64,000 nucleotides of DNA. Source: Colletes latitarsis (Eukaryota > Arthropoda > Insecta > Hymenoptera > Colletidae). Below the pieces are notes generated by a model. That model was not told where the DNA came from. It saw nothing but the letters and a program-made list of their open reading frames with translations, and ran no database searches. The position numbers were made by a program, and so were the translations under genes. Position 1 is the first letter of the stretch, and every line of letters begins with the position of its first letter. The DNA lies in NCBI RefSeq assembly GCF_051014445.1, contig NW_027488378.1, positions 3,348,001 through 3,412,000 of the forward strand. The letters run 5' to 3'. Positions 46,954-60,566 of the stretch are shown piece after piece.

Positions 46954-49900
46954 CGATGAATATTTTAGAGGATAAAATCGGTTAGGTCTGGGTTAGGTAT
47001 GGGTTATGCCCACATCTGGCTCATGATCTTGCCTTTTCCGCATTCTTGTTGGCCAGATCCTTGGTTTTCTCTGGTTTGAATCACGTAGTCATGTGGTACC
47101 ACCCTGAAACAGACAATTAAACCTGGTTTCGATCAATATTTTAGAGGATAACATCGGTCTGGTCTGGGTTAGGTCCGGGGAATGCCCGCATCTGGCTCAT
47201 GATTTTGCCTTCTTCGCATACTTGTTGGCCAGATCCATGGTTTTTTCGGGTTTGAATCACGTAGTAATGTGGTACCACGAAGTAACAGTGAATTAAACCT
47301 TGATTCGATCAGTATTTTAGTCGGTAACACCGGTTAGGCCTGGGTTAGGTCTGGGTAATGCCCCCATCTGACTCATGATATTACCTTCTTCGCATACTTG
47401 TTGGACAGATCCTGGGTTTTTCGGGTTTGAATCACGTAGTAATGTGGTACCACACTGAAACAGTCAATTAAACCTGGTTTCGATCAATATTTTAGAAGGT
47501 AACACCGGTTAGGTCTGGGTTAGGTCTGGGTTATGTCCACATCTGGCTCATGATTTTGCCTTTTCCGCATTCCTGTTGACCAGAACCTTGGTTTTATCTT
47601 GTTAGAATCAGGTAGTAATGTGGTACCACACTGAAACGGACAATTAAACTTGTTTTCGATCAATATTTTACAGGATAAAACCGGTTAGGTCTGGGTTAGG
47701 ACCGGGTTATGCCCGTATCTGGCTCATGATTTTGCCCTCTTCGCATAGTTGTTGGACAGATCCTGGGGTTTTTCGGGCTTGTATCACGTAGTAATGAGGT
47801 ACCACACTGAAACAGTCCATTAAACCTGGTTTCCGATTAATATTTTAGAAGATAACACCGGTTAGGTCTGGGTTAGGTCTGGGTTATGCCCGCATCTGGC
47901 TCATGATTTTGCCTTCTGCGCATACTTGTTGGCCAGATCCTTGGTTTTTTCCAGTTTGAATCACGTAGTAATGTGGCACCACATTGCAACAGTCAATTAA
48001 ACCTGGTTTCGATCGATATTTTAGAGGTTAAAACCGGTTAGGTCTGGGTTAGGTATGAGTTATGTCCACATCTGGCTCATGATTTTGCCTTTTCCGCATT
48101 CCTGTTGACCAGAACCTTGGTTTTATCTTGTTTGAATCAGGTAGTAATGCGGTACCACACTGAAACAGACAATTAAACTTGTTTTCGATCAATATTTTAC
48201 AGGATAAAACCGGTTATGTCTGGGTTAGGTCCGGTTTATGCCCGCATCTGGCTCATGATTTTGCCTTCTTCGCATACTTGTTGGCCAGATCCTGTGTTTT
48301 TTCGGGTTTGAATCACGTAGTAATGTGGTACCTCACTGAAACAGACAATTAAACGTGGTTTCGATCAATATTTCAGATGATAAAACCGGTTAGGTATGGG
48401 ATAGGTCTGGGTTATGCCCGCATCTGGCTCATGATCTTGCCTTTTCCGCATTCTTGTTGGCCAGATCCTTGGTTTTCTCTGATTTGAATCACGTAGTCAT
48501 GTGGTACCACCCTGAAACAGACAATTAAACCTGGTTTCGATCAATATTTTAGAGGATAACATCGGTTTGGTCTGGGTTAGGTCTGGGTTATGCCCGCATC
48601 TGGCTCATGATTTTGCCTTGTTCGCATAGTTGTTGTCCAGATCCTTGGTTTTCTCTGGTTTGAATCACGTAGTAATGTGGTTCCACGAAGTAACAGTGAA
48701 TTACACCTGGATTCGGTCAGTATTTTAATCGGTAACACCGGTTAGGCCTGGGTTAGGTCAGGTTTATGCCCCCATCTGACTCAAGATTTTACCTTTTTCG
48801 CATAGTTGTTGGACAGATCCTGGGTTTTTTCGTGTTTGAGTCACGTAATAATGTGGTACCACTGTGAAACAGTCAATTAAACCTGGTTTCGATCAATATT
48901 TTAGAGGAAAACACCGGTTAGGTCTAGGTTAGGCCTGGGTAATGGCCGCATCTCGCTCATGATTTTGCCTTTTTCATATACTTGTTGGCCAGATCTTGTG
49001 TTTTTTCGGGTTTGAATCATATAGTAATGTGGTACCAAACTGAAACAGTCAATTAAACCTGGTTTCGATGAATATTTTAGAGGATAAAACCGGTTAGGTC
49101 TGGGTTAGGTATGGGTTATGCCCACATCTGGCTCATGATTCTGCCTTTTCCGCATTCCTGTTGACCAGAACCTTGGTTTTATCTTGTTTGAATCAGGTAG
49201 TAATGTGGTACCACACTGAAACAGACAATTAAACTTGTTTTCGATGAATATTTTAGAGGATAAAACCGGTTAGGTCTGGGATAGGTCCGGGTAATGCCCG
49301 CATCTGGCTCATGATTTTGCCTTCTTCGCATACTTGTTGGCCAGATCCATGGTTTTTTCGGGTTTGAATCACGTAGTAATGTGGTACCACGAAGTAACAG
49401 TGAATTAAACCTGGATTCGATCAGTATTTTAGTCGGTAACACCGGTTAGGCCTGGGTTAGGTCTGGGTTATGCCCCCATCTGACTCATGATTTTACCTTC
49501 TTCGCATACTTGTTGGACAGATCCTGGGTTTTTTCGGGTTTGAATCACGTAGTAATGTGGTACCACACTGAAACAGTCAATTAAACCTGGTTTCGATAAA
49601 TATTTCAGGGGATAACACCGGATAGGTCTGGGTTAGGTCTGGGTTATGCCCGTATCTCGCTCATAATTTTGCCTTCTTCGCATACTTGTTGGCCAGATCC
49701 AGGGTTTTCTCTGGTTTGATTCACGTAGTAATGTGGTACCACACTGAAACACTCAATGAAACCTGGTTTCGATCAATATTTTAGAGGATAACACCGGTTA
49801 GGTCTGGGTTAGGTATGGGCTATCTCCACATCTGGCTCATGATTTTGGTACTTTTCCGTATTCCTGTTGACCAGAACCGTAGTTTTATCTTGTTTGAATC

Positions 49901-52900
49901 AGGTAGTAATGTGGTACCACACTGAAACAGACAATTAAACTTGTTTTCGATCAATATTTTAGAGGATAAATCCGGTTAGGTCTGAGTTAAGTCCGGGTTA
50001 TGCCCGCATCTGGCTCATCATTTTGCCTTCTTCGCATACTTGTTGGCCAGATCCTGGGTTTTTTCGGGTTTGAATCACGTAGTAATGTGGTGGCACGAAG
50101 TAACAGTGAATTACACCTGGATTCGGTCAGAATTTTAGTCGCTAACACCGGTTAGGCCTGGGTTAGGTCTGGGTTATGCCCCCATCTTACTCGTGATTTT
50201 ACCTTCTTCGCATAGTTGTTGGACAGATCCTGGGTTTTTTCGGGCTTGTATCACGTAGTAATGTGGTACCACACTGAAACATTCCATTAAACCTGGTTTC
50301 CGATTAATATTTTAGAAGATAACACCGGTTAGGTCTGGGTTAGGTCTGGGTTATGCCCGAATCTGGCTCATGATTTTGCCTTTTCCGCATTCCTGTTGAC
50401 CAGAACCTTGGTTTTATCTTGTTTGAATCAGGTAGTAATGTGGTACCACACTGAAACAGACAATTAAACTTGTTTTCGATCAATATTTTAGAGGATAACA
50501 CCGGTTAGGTCTGGGTCAGGTCTGGGTTATGCCCGCATCTGGCTCATGATTTTACTTTTTCCGCATACTTGTTGGCCAGATACTTGGTTTTCTCTGGTTT
50601 GAATCACGTAGTAATGTGGTACCACGAAGTAACAGTGAATTACACCTGAATTCGGTCAGTATTTTAATCGGTATCACCGGTTAGGCCTGGGTTAGGTCTG
50701 GGTTATGCCCCCGTCTGACTCAAGATTTTACCTCCTTCGCATAGTTGTTGGACAGATCCTGGGTTTTTTCGGGCTTGTATCACGTAGTAATGTGGTACCA
50801 CACTGAAACAGTCCATTAGACCTGGTTTCCGATTAATATTTTAGAAGATAACACCGGTTAGGTCTGGGTTAGGTCTGGGTTATGCCCGCATCTGGCTCAT
50901 GATTTTGCCTTCTGCGCATACTTGTTGGCCAGATCCTTGGTTTTTTCCGGTTTGAATCACGTAGTAATGTGGCACCACATTGCAACAGTCAATTAAACCT
51001 GGGGTCGATCAATATTTTAGAGGATAAAACCGGTTAGGTCTGGGTTAGGTATGGGTTATGTCCACATCTGGCTCATGATTTTGCCTCTTCCGCATTCCTG
51101 TTGACAAGAACCTTGGTTTTATCTTGTATGAATCAGGTAGTAATGCGGTACCACACTGAAACAGACAATTAAACTTGTTTTCGATCAATATTTTACAGGA
51201 TAAAACCGGTTATGTCTGGGTTAGGTCCGGTTTATGCCCGCATCTGGCTCATGATTTTACCTTCTTCGCATACTTGTTGGCCAGATCCTGTGTTTTTTCG
51301 GGTTTCAACCACGTAGTAATGTGGTACCTCACTGAAACAGACAATTAAACGTGGTTTCGATCAATATTTCAGATGATAAAACCGGTTAGGTATGGGATAG
51401 GTCTGGGTTATGCCCGCATCTGGCTCATGATCTTGCCTTTTCCGCATTCTTGTTGGCCAGATCCTTGGTTTTCTCAGGTTTGAATCACGTAGTCATGTGG
51501 TACCACCCTGAAACAGACAATTAAACCTGGTTTCGATCAATATTTTAGAGGATAACATCGGTTTGGTCTGGGTTAGGTCTGGGTTATGCCCGCATCTGGC
51601 TCATGATTTTGCCTTGTTCGCATAGTTGTTGTCCAGATCGTGTGTTTTTTCGGGTTTGAACCACATGGTAACGTGGTACCAAACTGTTACTGTCAATTAA
51701 GCCTGGATTCGGTCAGTATTTTAGAGGATAACACCGATTAGGTCTAGGTCAGGTCTGGGTTATGCCCGCATGTGGCTCATGATTTTGCCTTTTCCGCATA
51801 CTTGTTGGCCAGATCCTTGGTTTTCTCTGGTTTGAATCACGTAGTAATGTGGTACCACACTGAAACAGTCAATTGAACCTGGTTTCGATCAATATTTAAG
51901 AAGGTAACACCGGATAGGTCTGGGTTAGGTATGGGTTATGCCCACATCTGGCTCATGATTTTGCCTTTTCCGCATTCCTGTTGACCAGAACCTTGGTTTT
52001 ATCTTGTTTGAATCAGGTAGTAATGTGGTACCACACTGAAACAGACAATTAAACTTGTTTTCGATGAATATTTAAGAAGGTAACACCGGATAGGTCTGGG
52101 TTAGGTATGGGTTATGCCCACATCTGGCTCATGATTTTGCCTTTTCCGCATTCCTGTTGACCAGAACCTTGGTTTTATCTTGTTTGAATCAGGTAGTAAT
52201 GTGGTACCACACTGAAACAGACAATTAAACTTGTTTTCGATCAATATTTTACAGGATAAAACCGGTTAGGTCTGGGTTAGGACCGGGTTATGCCCGCATC
52301 TGGCTCATGATTTTGCCCTCTTCGCATAGTTGTTGGACAGATCCTGGGTTTTTTCGGGCTTGTATCACGTAGTAATGTGGTACCACACTGAAACAGTCCA
52401 TTAAACCTGGTTTCCGATTAATATTTTAGAAGATAACACCGGTTAGGTCTGGGTTAGGTCTGGGTTATGCCCGCATCTGGCTCATGATTTTGCCTTCTGC
52501 GCATACTTGTTGGCCAGATCCTTGGTTTTTTCCGGTTTGAATCACGTAGTAATGTGGCACCACATTGCAACAGTCAATTAAAACTGGTTTCGATCAATAT
52601 TTTAGATGATAAAACCGGTTAGGTCTGGGTTAGGTATGGGTTATGTCCACATCTGGCTCATGATTTTGCCTTTTCCGCATTCCTGTTGACCAGAACCTTG
52701 GTTTTATCTTGTTTGAATCAGGTAGTAATGCGGTACCACACTGAAACAGACAATTAAACTTGTTTTCGATCAATATTTTACAGGATAAAACCGGTTATGT
52801 CTGGGTTAGGTCCGGTTTATGCCCGCATCTGGCTCATGATTTTGCCTTCTTCGCATACTTGTTGGCCAGATCCTGTGTTTTTTCGGGTTTGAATCACGTA

Positions 52901-53338
52901 GTAATGTGGTACCTCACTGAAACAGTCAATTAAACGTGGTTTCGATCAATATTTCAGATGATAAAACCGGTTAGGTATGGGATAGGTCTGGGTTATGCCC
53001 GCATCTGGCTCATGATCTTGCCTTTTCCGCATACTTGTTGGCCAGATCCTTGGTTTTCTCTGGATTGAATCACGTAGTAATGTGGTACCACACTGAAACA
53101 GTCAATTAAACCTGGTTTCGATCAATATTTTAGAGGATAACACCGGTTAGGTCTGAGTTAGGTCTGGGTTATGCCCGCATCTGGCTCATGATTTTACCTT
53201 ATCCGCATACTTGTTGGCCAGATCCTTGGTTTTCTCTGGTTTGAATCACGTAGTAATGTGGTTCCACGAAGTAACAGTGAATTACACCTGGATTCGGTCA
53301 GTATTTTAATCGGTAACACCGGTTAGGCCTGGGTTAGG
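46954..53338 (+). repeat. 6.4-kb segmental duplication, right copy
   Basis: Partner of 39381-45765. The differences noticed are isolated substitutions (for example gataaatatttc against gctaaatatttc, ttatgcccgtatctc against ttatacccgtatctc, gccttttcc against gcctcttcc). Confidence 0.85.
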
Positions 53339-56300
53339 TCTGGTTTATGCCCCCATCTGACTCAAGATTTTACCTTTTTCGCATAGTTGTTGGACAGATC
53401 CTGGGTTTTTTCGTGTTTGAGTCACGTAATAATGTGGTACCACTGAAACAGTCAATTAAACCTGGTTTCGATCAATATTTTAGAGGAAAACACCGGTTAG
53501 GTCTAGGTTAGGCCTGGGTAATGGCCGCATCTCGCTCATGATTTTGCCTTTTTCATATACTTGTTGGCCAGATCTTGTGTTTTTTCGGGTTTGAATCATA
53601 TAGTAATGTGGTACCAAACTGAAACAGTCAATTAAACCTGGTTTCGATGAATATTTTAGAGGATAAAACCGGTTAGGTCTGGGTTAGGTATGGGTTATGC
53701 CCACATCTGGCTCATGATTTTGCCTTTTCCGCATTCCTGTTGACCAGAACCTTGGTTTTATCTTGTTTGAATCAGGTAGCAATGTGGTACCACATTGAAA
53801 CAGACAATTAAACTTGTTTTCGATGAATATTTTAGAGGATAAAACCGGTTAGGTCTGGGATAGGTCCGGGTAATGCCCCCATCTGACTCATGATTTTACC
53901 TTCTTCGCATACTTGTTGGACAGATCCTGGGTTTTTTCGGGTTTGAATCACGTAGTAATGTGGTACCACACTGAAACAGTCAATTAAACCTGGTTTCGAT
54001 CAATATTTAAGAAGGTAACACCGGTTAGGTCTGGGTTAGGTCTGGGTTATGCCCGCACCTGGCTCATGATCTTGCCTTTTCCGCATACTTGTTGGCCAAA
54101 TCCTTGGTTTTCTCTGGTTTGAATCGCGTAATAATGTGGTACCACAGTGAAGCAGTCAATTAAACCTGGTTTCGATCAATATTTTAGAGGATAACACAGG
54201 TTAGGTCTAGGATAGGCCTGGGTTATGGCCGCATCTCGCTCATGATTTTGCCTTTTTCATATACTTGTTGGCCAGATCTTGTGATTTTTCGGGTTTGAAT
54301 CATATAGTAATGTGGTACCAAACTGAAAGAGTCAATTAAACCTGGTTTCGATAAATATTTCAGGGGATAACACCGGATAGGTCTGGGTTAGGTCTGGGTT
54401 ATGCCCGTATCTCGCTCATAATTTTGCCTTCTTCGCATACTTGTTGGCCAGATCCTGGGTTTTCTCTGGTTTGATTCACGTAGTAATGTGGTACCACACT
54501 GAAACACTCAATGAAACCTGGTTTCGATCAATATTTTAGAGGATAACACCGGTTAGGTCTGGGTTAGGTATGGTTTATGTCCACATCTGGCTCATGATTT
54601 TGGTACTTTTCCGTATTCCTGTTGACCAGAACCGTAGTTTTATCTTGTTTGAATCAGGTAGTAATGTGGTACCACACTGAAACAGACAATTAAACTTGTT
54701 TTCGATCAATATTTTAGAGGATAAATCCGGTTAGGTCTGGGTTAAGTCCGGGTTATGCCCGCATCTGGCTCATGATTTTGCCTTCTTCGCATACTTGTTG
54801 GCCAGATCCTGGGTTTTTTCGGGTTTGAATCACGTAGTAATGTGGTACCACGAAGTAACTGTGAATTACACCTGGATTCGGTCAGAATTTTAATCGGTAA
54901 CACCGGTTAGACCTGGGTCAGGTCTGGGTTATGCCCCCATCTGACTCAAGATTTTACCTTCTTCGCATAGTTGTTGGACAGATCCTGGGTTTTTTCGGGT
55001 TTGAATCACGTAGTAATGTGGTACCACGAAGTAACAGTGAATTAAACCTGGATTCGATCAGTATTTTAGTCGGTAACACCGGTTAGGCCTGGGTTAGGTC
55101 TGGGTTATGCCCCCATCTGACTCATGATTTTACCTTCTTCGCATACTTGTTGGACAGATCCTGGGTTTTTTCGGGTTTGAATCACGTAGTAATGTGGTAC
55201 CACACTGAAACAGTCAATTAAACCTGGTTTCGATCAATATTTTAGAAGGTAACACCGGTTAGGTCTGGGTTAGGTCTGGGTTATGCCCGCATCTGGCTCA
55301 TGATTTTGCCTTTTCCGCATACTTGCTGGCCAAATCCTTGGTTTTCTCTGGTTTGAATCGCGTAATAATGTGGTACCACAGTGAAACAGTAAATTAAACC
55401 AGGTTTCGATCAATATTTTAGAGGATAACACCGGTTAGGTTTAGGTTAGGCCTGGGTTATGGCCGCATCTCGCTCATGATTTTGCCTTTTTCATATACTT
55501 GTTGGCCAGATCTTGTGTTTTTTCGGGTTTGAATCATATAGTAACGTGGTACCAAACTGAAATAGTCAATTAAACCTGGTTTCGATCAATATTTCAGGGG
55601 ATAACACCGGATAGGTCTGGGTTAGGTATGGGTTATGTCCACATCTGGCTCATGATTTTGACTTTTCCGTATTCCTGTTGACCAGAACCGTAGTTTTATC
55701 TTGTTAGAATCAGGTAGTAATGTGGTACCACACTGAAACGGACAATTAAACTTGTTTTCGATCAATATTTTACAGGATAAAACCGGTTAGGTCTGGGTTA
55801 GGACCGGGTTATGCCCGCATCTGGCTCATGATTTTGCCCACTTCGCATACTTGTTGGCCAGATCCTTGGTTTTTTCGGGTTTGAATCACGTAGTAATGTG
55901 GTGACACGAAGTAACAGTGAATTACACCTGGATTCGGTCAGAATTTTAGTCGCTAACACCGGTTAGGCCTGGGTTAGGTCTGGGTTATGCCCCCATCTGA
56001 CTCGTGATTTTACCTTCTTCGCATAGTTGTTGGACAGATCCTGGGTTTTTTCGGGCTTGTATCACGTAGTAATGTGGTACCACACTGAAACATTCCATTA
56101 AACCTGGTTTCCGATTAATATTTTAGAAGATAACACCGGTTAGGTCTGGGTTAGGTCTGGGTTATGCCCGAATCTGGCTCATGATTTTGCCTTCTGCGCA
56201 TACTTGTTGGCCAGATCCTTGGTTTTTTCGGGTTTGAATCAGGTAGTAATGTGGCACCACATTGCAACAGTCAATTAAACCTGGTTTCGATCAATATTTT

Positions 56301-59300
56301 AGAGGATAAAACCGGTTAGGTCTGGGTTAGGTATGGGTTATGTCCACAACAGGCTCATGATTTTGCCTTTTCCGCATTCCTGTTGACCAGAACCTTGGTT
56401 TTATCTTGTTTGAATCAGGTAGTAATGTGGTACCACACTGAAACAGACAATTAAACTTGTTTTCGATCAATATTTTAGAGGATAACACCGGTTAGGTCTG
56501 GGTCAGGTCTGGGTTATGCCCCCATCTGACTCATGATTTTACCTTCTTCGCATACTTGTTGGACAGATCCTGGGTTTTTTCGGGTTTGAATCACGTAGTA
56601 ATGTGGTACCACACTGAAACAGTCAATTGAACCTGGTTTCGATCAATATTTAAGAAGGTAACACCGGATAGGTCTGGGTTAGGTATGGGCTATGCCCACA
56701 TCTGGCTCATGATTTTGCCTTTTCCGCATTCCTGTTGACCAGAACCTTGGTTTTATCTTGTTTGAATCAGGTAGTAATGTGGTACCACACTGAAACAGAC
56801 AATTAGACTTGTTTTCGATGAATATTTTAGAGGATAAAACCGGTTAGGTCTGGGATAGGTCCGGGTAATGCCCGCATCTGGCTCATGATTTTGCCTTCTT
56901 CGCATACTTGTTGGCCAGATCCTGGGTTTTTTCGGGTTTGAATCACGTAGTAATGTGGTACCACGAAGTAACTGTGAACTACACCTGGATTCGGTCAGAA
57001 TTTTAATCGGTAACACCGGTTAGACCTGGGTCAGGTCTGGGTTATGCCCCCATCTGACTCAAGATTTTACCTTCTTCGCATAGTTGTTGGACAGATCCTG
57101 GGTTTTTTCGGGTTTGAATCACGTAATAATGTGGTACCACTGTGAAACAGTCAATTAAACCTGGTTTCGATCAATATTTTAGAGGATAACACAGGCTAGG
57201 TCTAGGATAGGCCTGGGTTATGGCCGCATCTCGCTCATGATTTTGCCTTTTTCGAATACTGGTTGGCCAGATCTTGTGATTTTTCGGGTTTGAATCATAT
57301 AGTAATGTGGTACCAAACTGAAAGAGTCAATTAAACCTGGTTTCGATAAATATTTCAGGGGATAACACCGAATAGGTCTGGGTTAGGTCTGGGTTATGCC
57401 CGTATCTCGCTCACAATTTTGCCTTCTTCGCATACTTGTTGGCCAGATCCTGGGCTTTCTCTGGTTTGATTCACGTAGTAATGTGGTACCACACTGAAAC
57501 ACTCAATGAAACCTGGTTTCGATCAATATTTTAGAGAATAACACCGGTTAGGTCTGGGTTAGGTATGGGTTATGTCCACATCTGGCTCATGATTTTGGTA
57601 CTTTTCCGTATTCCTGTTGACCAGAACCGTAGTTTTATCTTGTTTGAATCAGGTAGTAATGTGGTACCACACTGAAACAGACAATTAAACTTGTTTTCGA
57701 TCAATATTTTAGAGGATAAATCCGGTTAGGTCTGGGTTAAGTCCGGGTTATGCCCGCATCTGGCTCATGATTTTGCCTTCTTCGCATACTTGTTGGCCAG
57801 ATCCTGGGTTTTTTCGGGTTTGAATCACGTAGTAATGTGGTACCACGAAGTAACAGTGAATTACACCTGAATTCGGTCAGTATTTTAATCGGTAACACCG
57901 GTTAGGCCTGGGTTAGGTCTGGGTTATGCCCCCGTCTGACTCAAGATTTTACCTTCTTCGCATAGTTGTTGGACAGATCCTGGGTTTTTTCGGGTTTGAA
58001 TCACGTAATAATGTGGTACCACTGTGAAACAGTCAATTAAACCTGGTTTCGATCAATATTTTAGAGGATAACACCGGTTATGTCTAGGTTACGCCTGGGT
58101 TATGCCCGCATCTGGCTCATGATTTTGCCTTTTCCGCATACTTGTAGGTCAGATCCTTGGTTTTCTCTGGTTCGATTCACGTAGTAATGTGGTACCACAC
58201 TGAAACAGTCAATGTAACCTGGTTTCGATCAATATTTTAGAGGATAACACCGGTTAGGTCTGGGTTAGGTATGGGTTATGTCCACATCTGGCTCATGATT
58301 TTGCCTTTTCCGCATTCCTGTTGACCAGAACCTTGGTTTTATCTTGTTTGAATCAGGTAGTAATGTGGTACCACACTGAAACAGACAATTAAACTTGCTT
58401 TCGATCATTATTTTAGAGGATAACACCGGTTAGGTCTGGGTTAGGTCTGGGTTATGCCCGCATCTGGCTCATGATTTTGCCTTCTTCGCATACTTGTTGG
58501 CCAGATCCTTGGTTTTTTCGGGTGTGAATCACGTAGTAATGTGGTACCACGAAGTAACAGTGAATTAAACCTGGATTCGATCAGTATTTTAGTCGGTAAC
58601 ACCGGTTAGTCCTGGGTTAGGTCTGGGTTATGCCCCCATCTGACTCGTGATTTTACCTTCTTCGTATACTTGTTGGACAGATCCTGGGTTTTTTCGGGTT
58701 TGAATCACGTAGTAATGTGGTACCACAGTGAAACAGTCAATTAAACTTGTTTTCGATCAATATGTTAGAGGATAACACCGGTTAGGTCAGGGTCAGGTCT
58801 GGGTTATGCCCGCATCTGGCTCATGATTTTGCCTTTTCCGCATTCTTGTTGTCCAAATCCTTGGTTTTCTCTGGTTTGAATCGCGTAATAATGTGGTACC
58901 ACAGTGAAACAGTCAATTAAACCTGGTTTCGATCAATATTTTAGAGGATAACACCGGTTAGGTCTAGGTTAGGCCTGGGTTATGGCCGCATCTCGCTCAT
59001 GATTTTGCCTTTTTCATATACTTGTTGGCCAGATCTTGTGTTTTTTCGGGTTTGAATCATATAGTAATGTGGTACCAAACTGAAACAGTCAATTAAACCT
59101 GGTTTCGATCAATATTTCAGGGGATAACACCGGATAGGTCTGGGTTAGGTCTGGGTTATGCCCGCATCTCGCTCATAATTTTGCCTTCTTCGCATACTTG
59201 TTGGCCAGATCCTGGGTTTTTTCGGGTTTGAATCACGTAGTAATGTGGTACCACAGTGAAACAGTCAATTAAACTTGTTTTCGATCAATATGTTAGAGGA

Positions 59301-60566
59301 TAACACCGGTTAGGTCAGGGTCAGGTCTGGGTTATGCCCGCATCGGGCTCATGATTTTACCTTTTCCGCATACTTGTTGGCCAGATCCTTGGTTTTCTCT
59401 GGTTTGAATCACGTAGTAATGTGGTACCACGAAGTAACAGTGAATAACACCTGGATTCGGTCAGTATTTTAATCGGTAACACCGGTTAGGCCTGGGTTAG
59501 GTCTGGGTTATGCCCCCATCTGACTCAAGATTTTACATTCTTCGCATAGTTGTTGGACAGATCCTGGGTTTTTTCCGGTTTGAATCACGTAATAATGTGG
59601 TACCACTGTGAAACAGTCAATTAAACCTGGTTTCGATCAATATTTTAGAGGATAACACCGGTTAGGTCTAGGTTAGGCCTGGGTTATGTCCGCATCTCGC
59701 TCATGATTTTGCCTTTTTCATATACTTGTTGGCCAGATCTTGTGTTTTTTCGGGTTTGAATCATATAGTAATGTGGTACCAAACTGAAACAGTCAATTAA
59801 ACCTGGTTTCGATCAATATTTCAGGGGATAGCACCGGATAGGTCTGGATTAGGTCTGGGTTATGCCCGCATCTCGCTCATAATTTTGCATTCTTCGCATA
59901 CTTTTTGGCCAGATCCTGGGTTTTTTCGAGTTTGAATCACGTAGTAATGTGGTACCACAGTGAAACAGTCAATTAAACCTGGTTTCGATCAATATTTTCG
60001 AGGATAACACCGGTTAGGTCTGGGTTAGGTCTGGGTTATGCCCGCATCTGGCTCATGATTTTGCCTTTCCGCATACTTGTTGGTCAAGTCCTTGGTTTTC
60101 TCTGGTTTGAATCACGTAGTAATGTGGTACCACACTGAAACAGTCAATGAAACCTGGTTTCGATCAATATTTCAGGGGATAACACCGGATAGGTCTGGGT
60201 TATGTCTGGGTTATGCCCGCATCTGGCTCATGATTTTGCCCACTTCGCATACATGTTCGACAGGTCCTGGGTTTTTTCGGGTTTGAATCACGTAGTAATG
60301 CGGTGCCACACAGTAACAGTCAATTAAACCTGGATTCGGTCAGTATTTTAGTCGGTAACACCGGTTAGGCCTGGGTTAGGTCTGGGTATGCCCCCATCTG
60401 ACTCATGATTTTACCTTCTTCGTATACTTGTTGGACAGATCCTGGGTTTTTTCGGATTTGATTCACGTAGTAATTTGGTACCACACTGAAACAGACCATT
60501 AAACTTGGTTTCGATCAATATTTTAGAGGATAACACCGGTTAGGTCTGGGTTAGGTCTGGGTTATG
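53339..60566 (+). repeat. Satellite monomers of more mixed type up to the second retrotransposon
   Basis: Same monomer family. A block with 'cttgtgatttttcggg' and 'ctgaaagagtc' at 54281-~54870 recurs at 57276-~57865 (offset 2995). Partial echoes of the 6.4-kb block (ttttggtacttttccg at about 54600 and 57595) occur in a different order. Long identical blocks are rarer here than at 22-53 kb. No gene was seen. Confidence 0.75.

Larger units (their letters stand above)
17610..60566 (+). repeat. Right satellite array, ~176-bp monomers carrying TTAGGTCTGGG motifs
   Basis: About 43 kb, roughly 244 monomers of the same family and orientation as the left array, continuing the monomer interrupted by the element. 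Most units keep GTGGTACCAC, ACCGGT and a pair of 11-mers. Several recurring monomer types occur in a fixed order, generating the higher-order repeats and duplications listed separately. Small length changes are seen (a 4-base insert 'cgtt' near 19745, a ~6-base loss near 34129, a 2-base gain in 'ttttggtacttttcc' units). The recurring 87-codon open frames at 36501, 41606, 49179 and 56753 are repetition by-products. No other gene or RNA was seen across this stretch. Confidence 0.95.
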
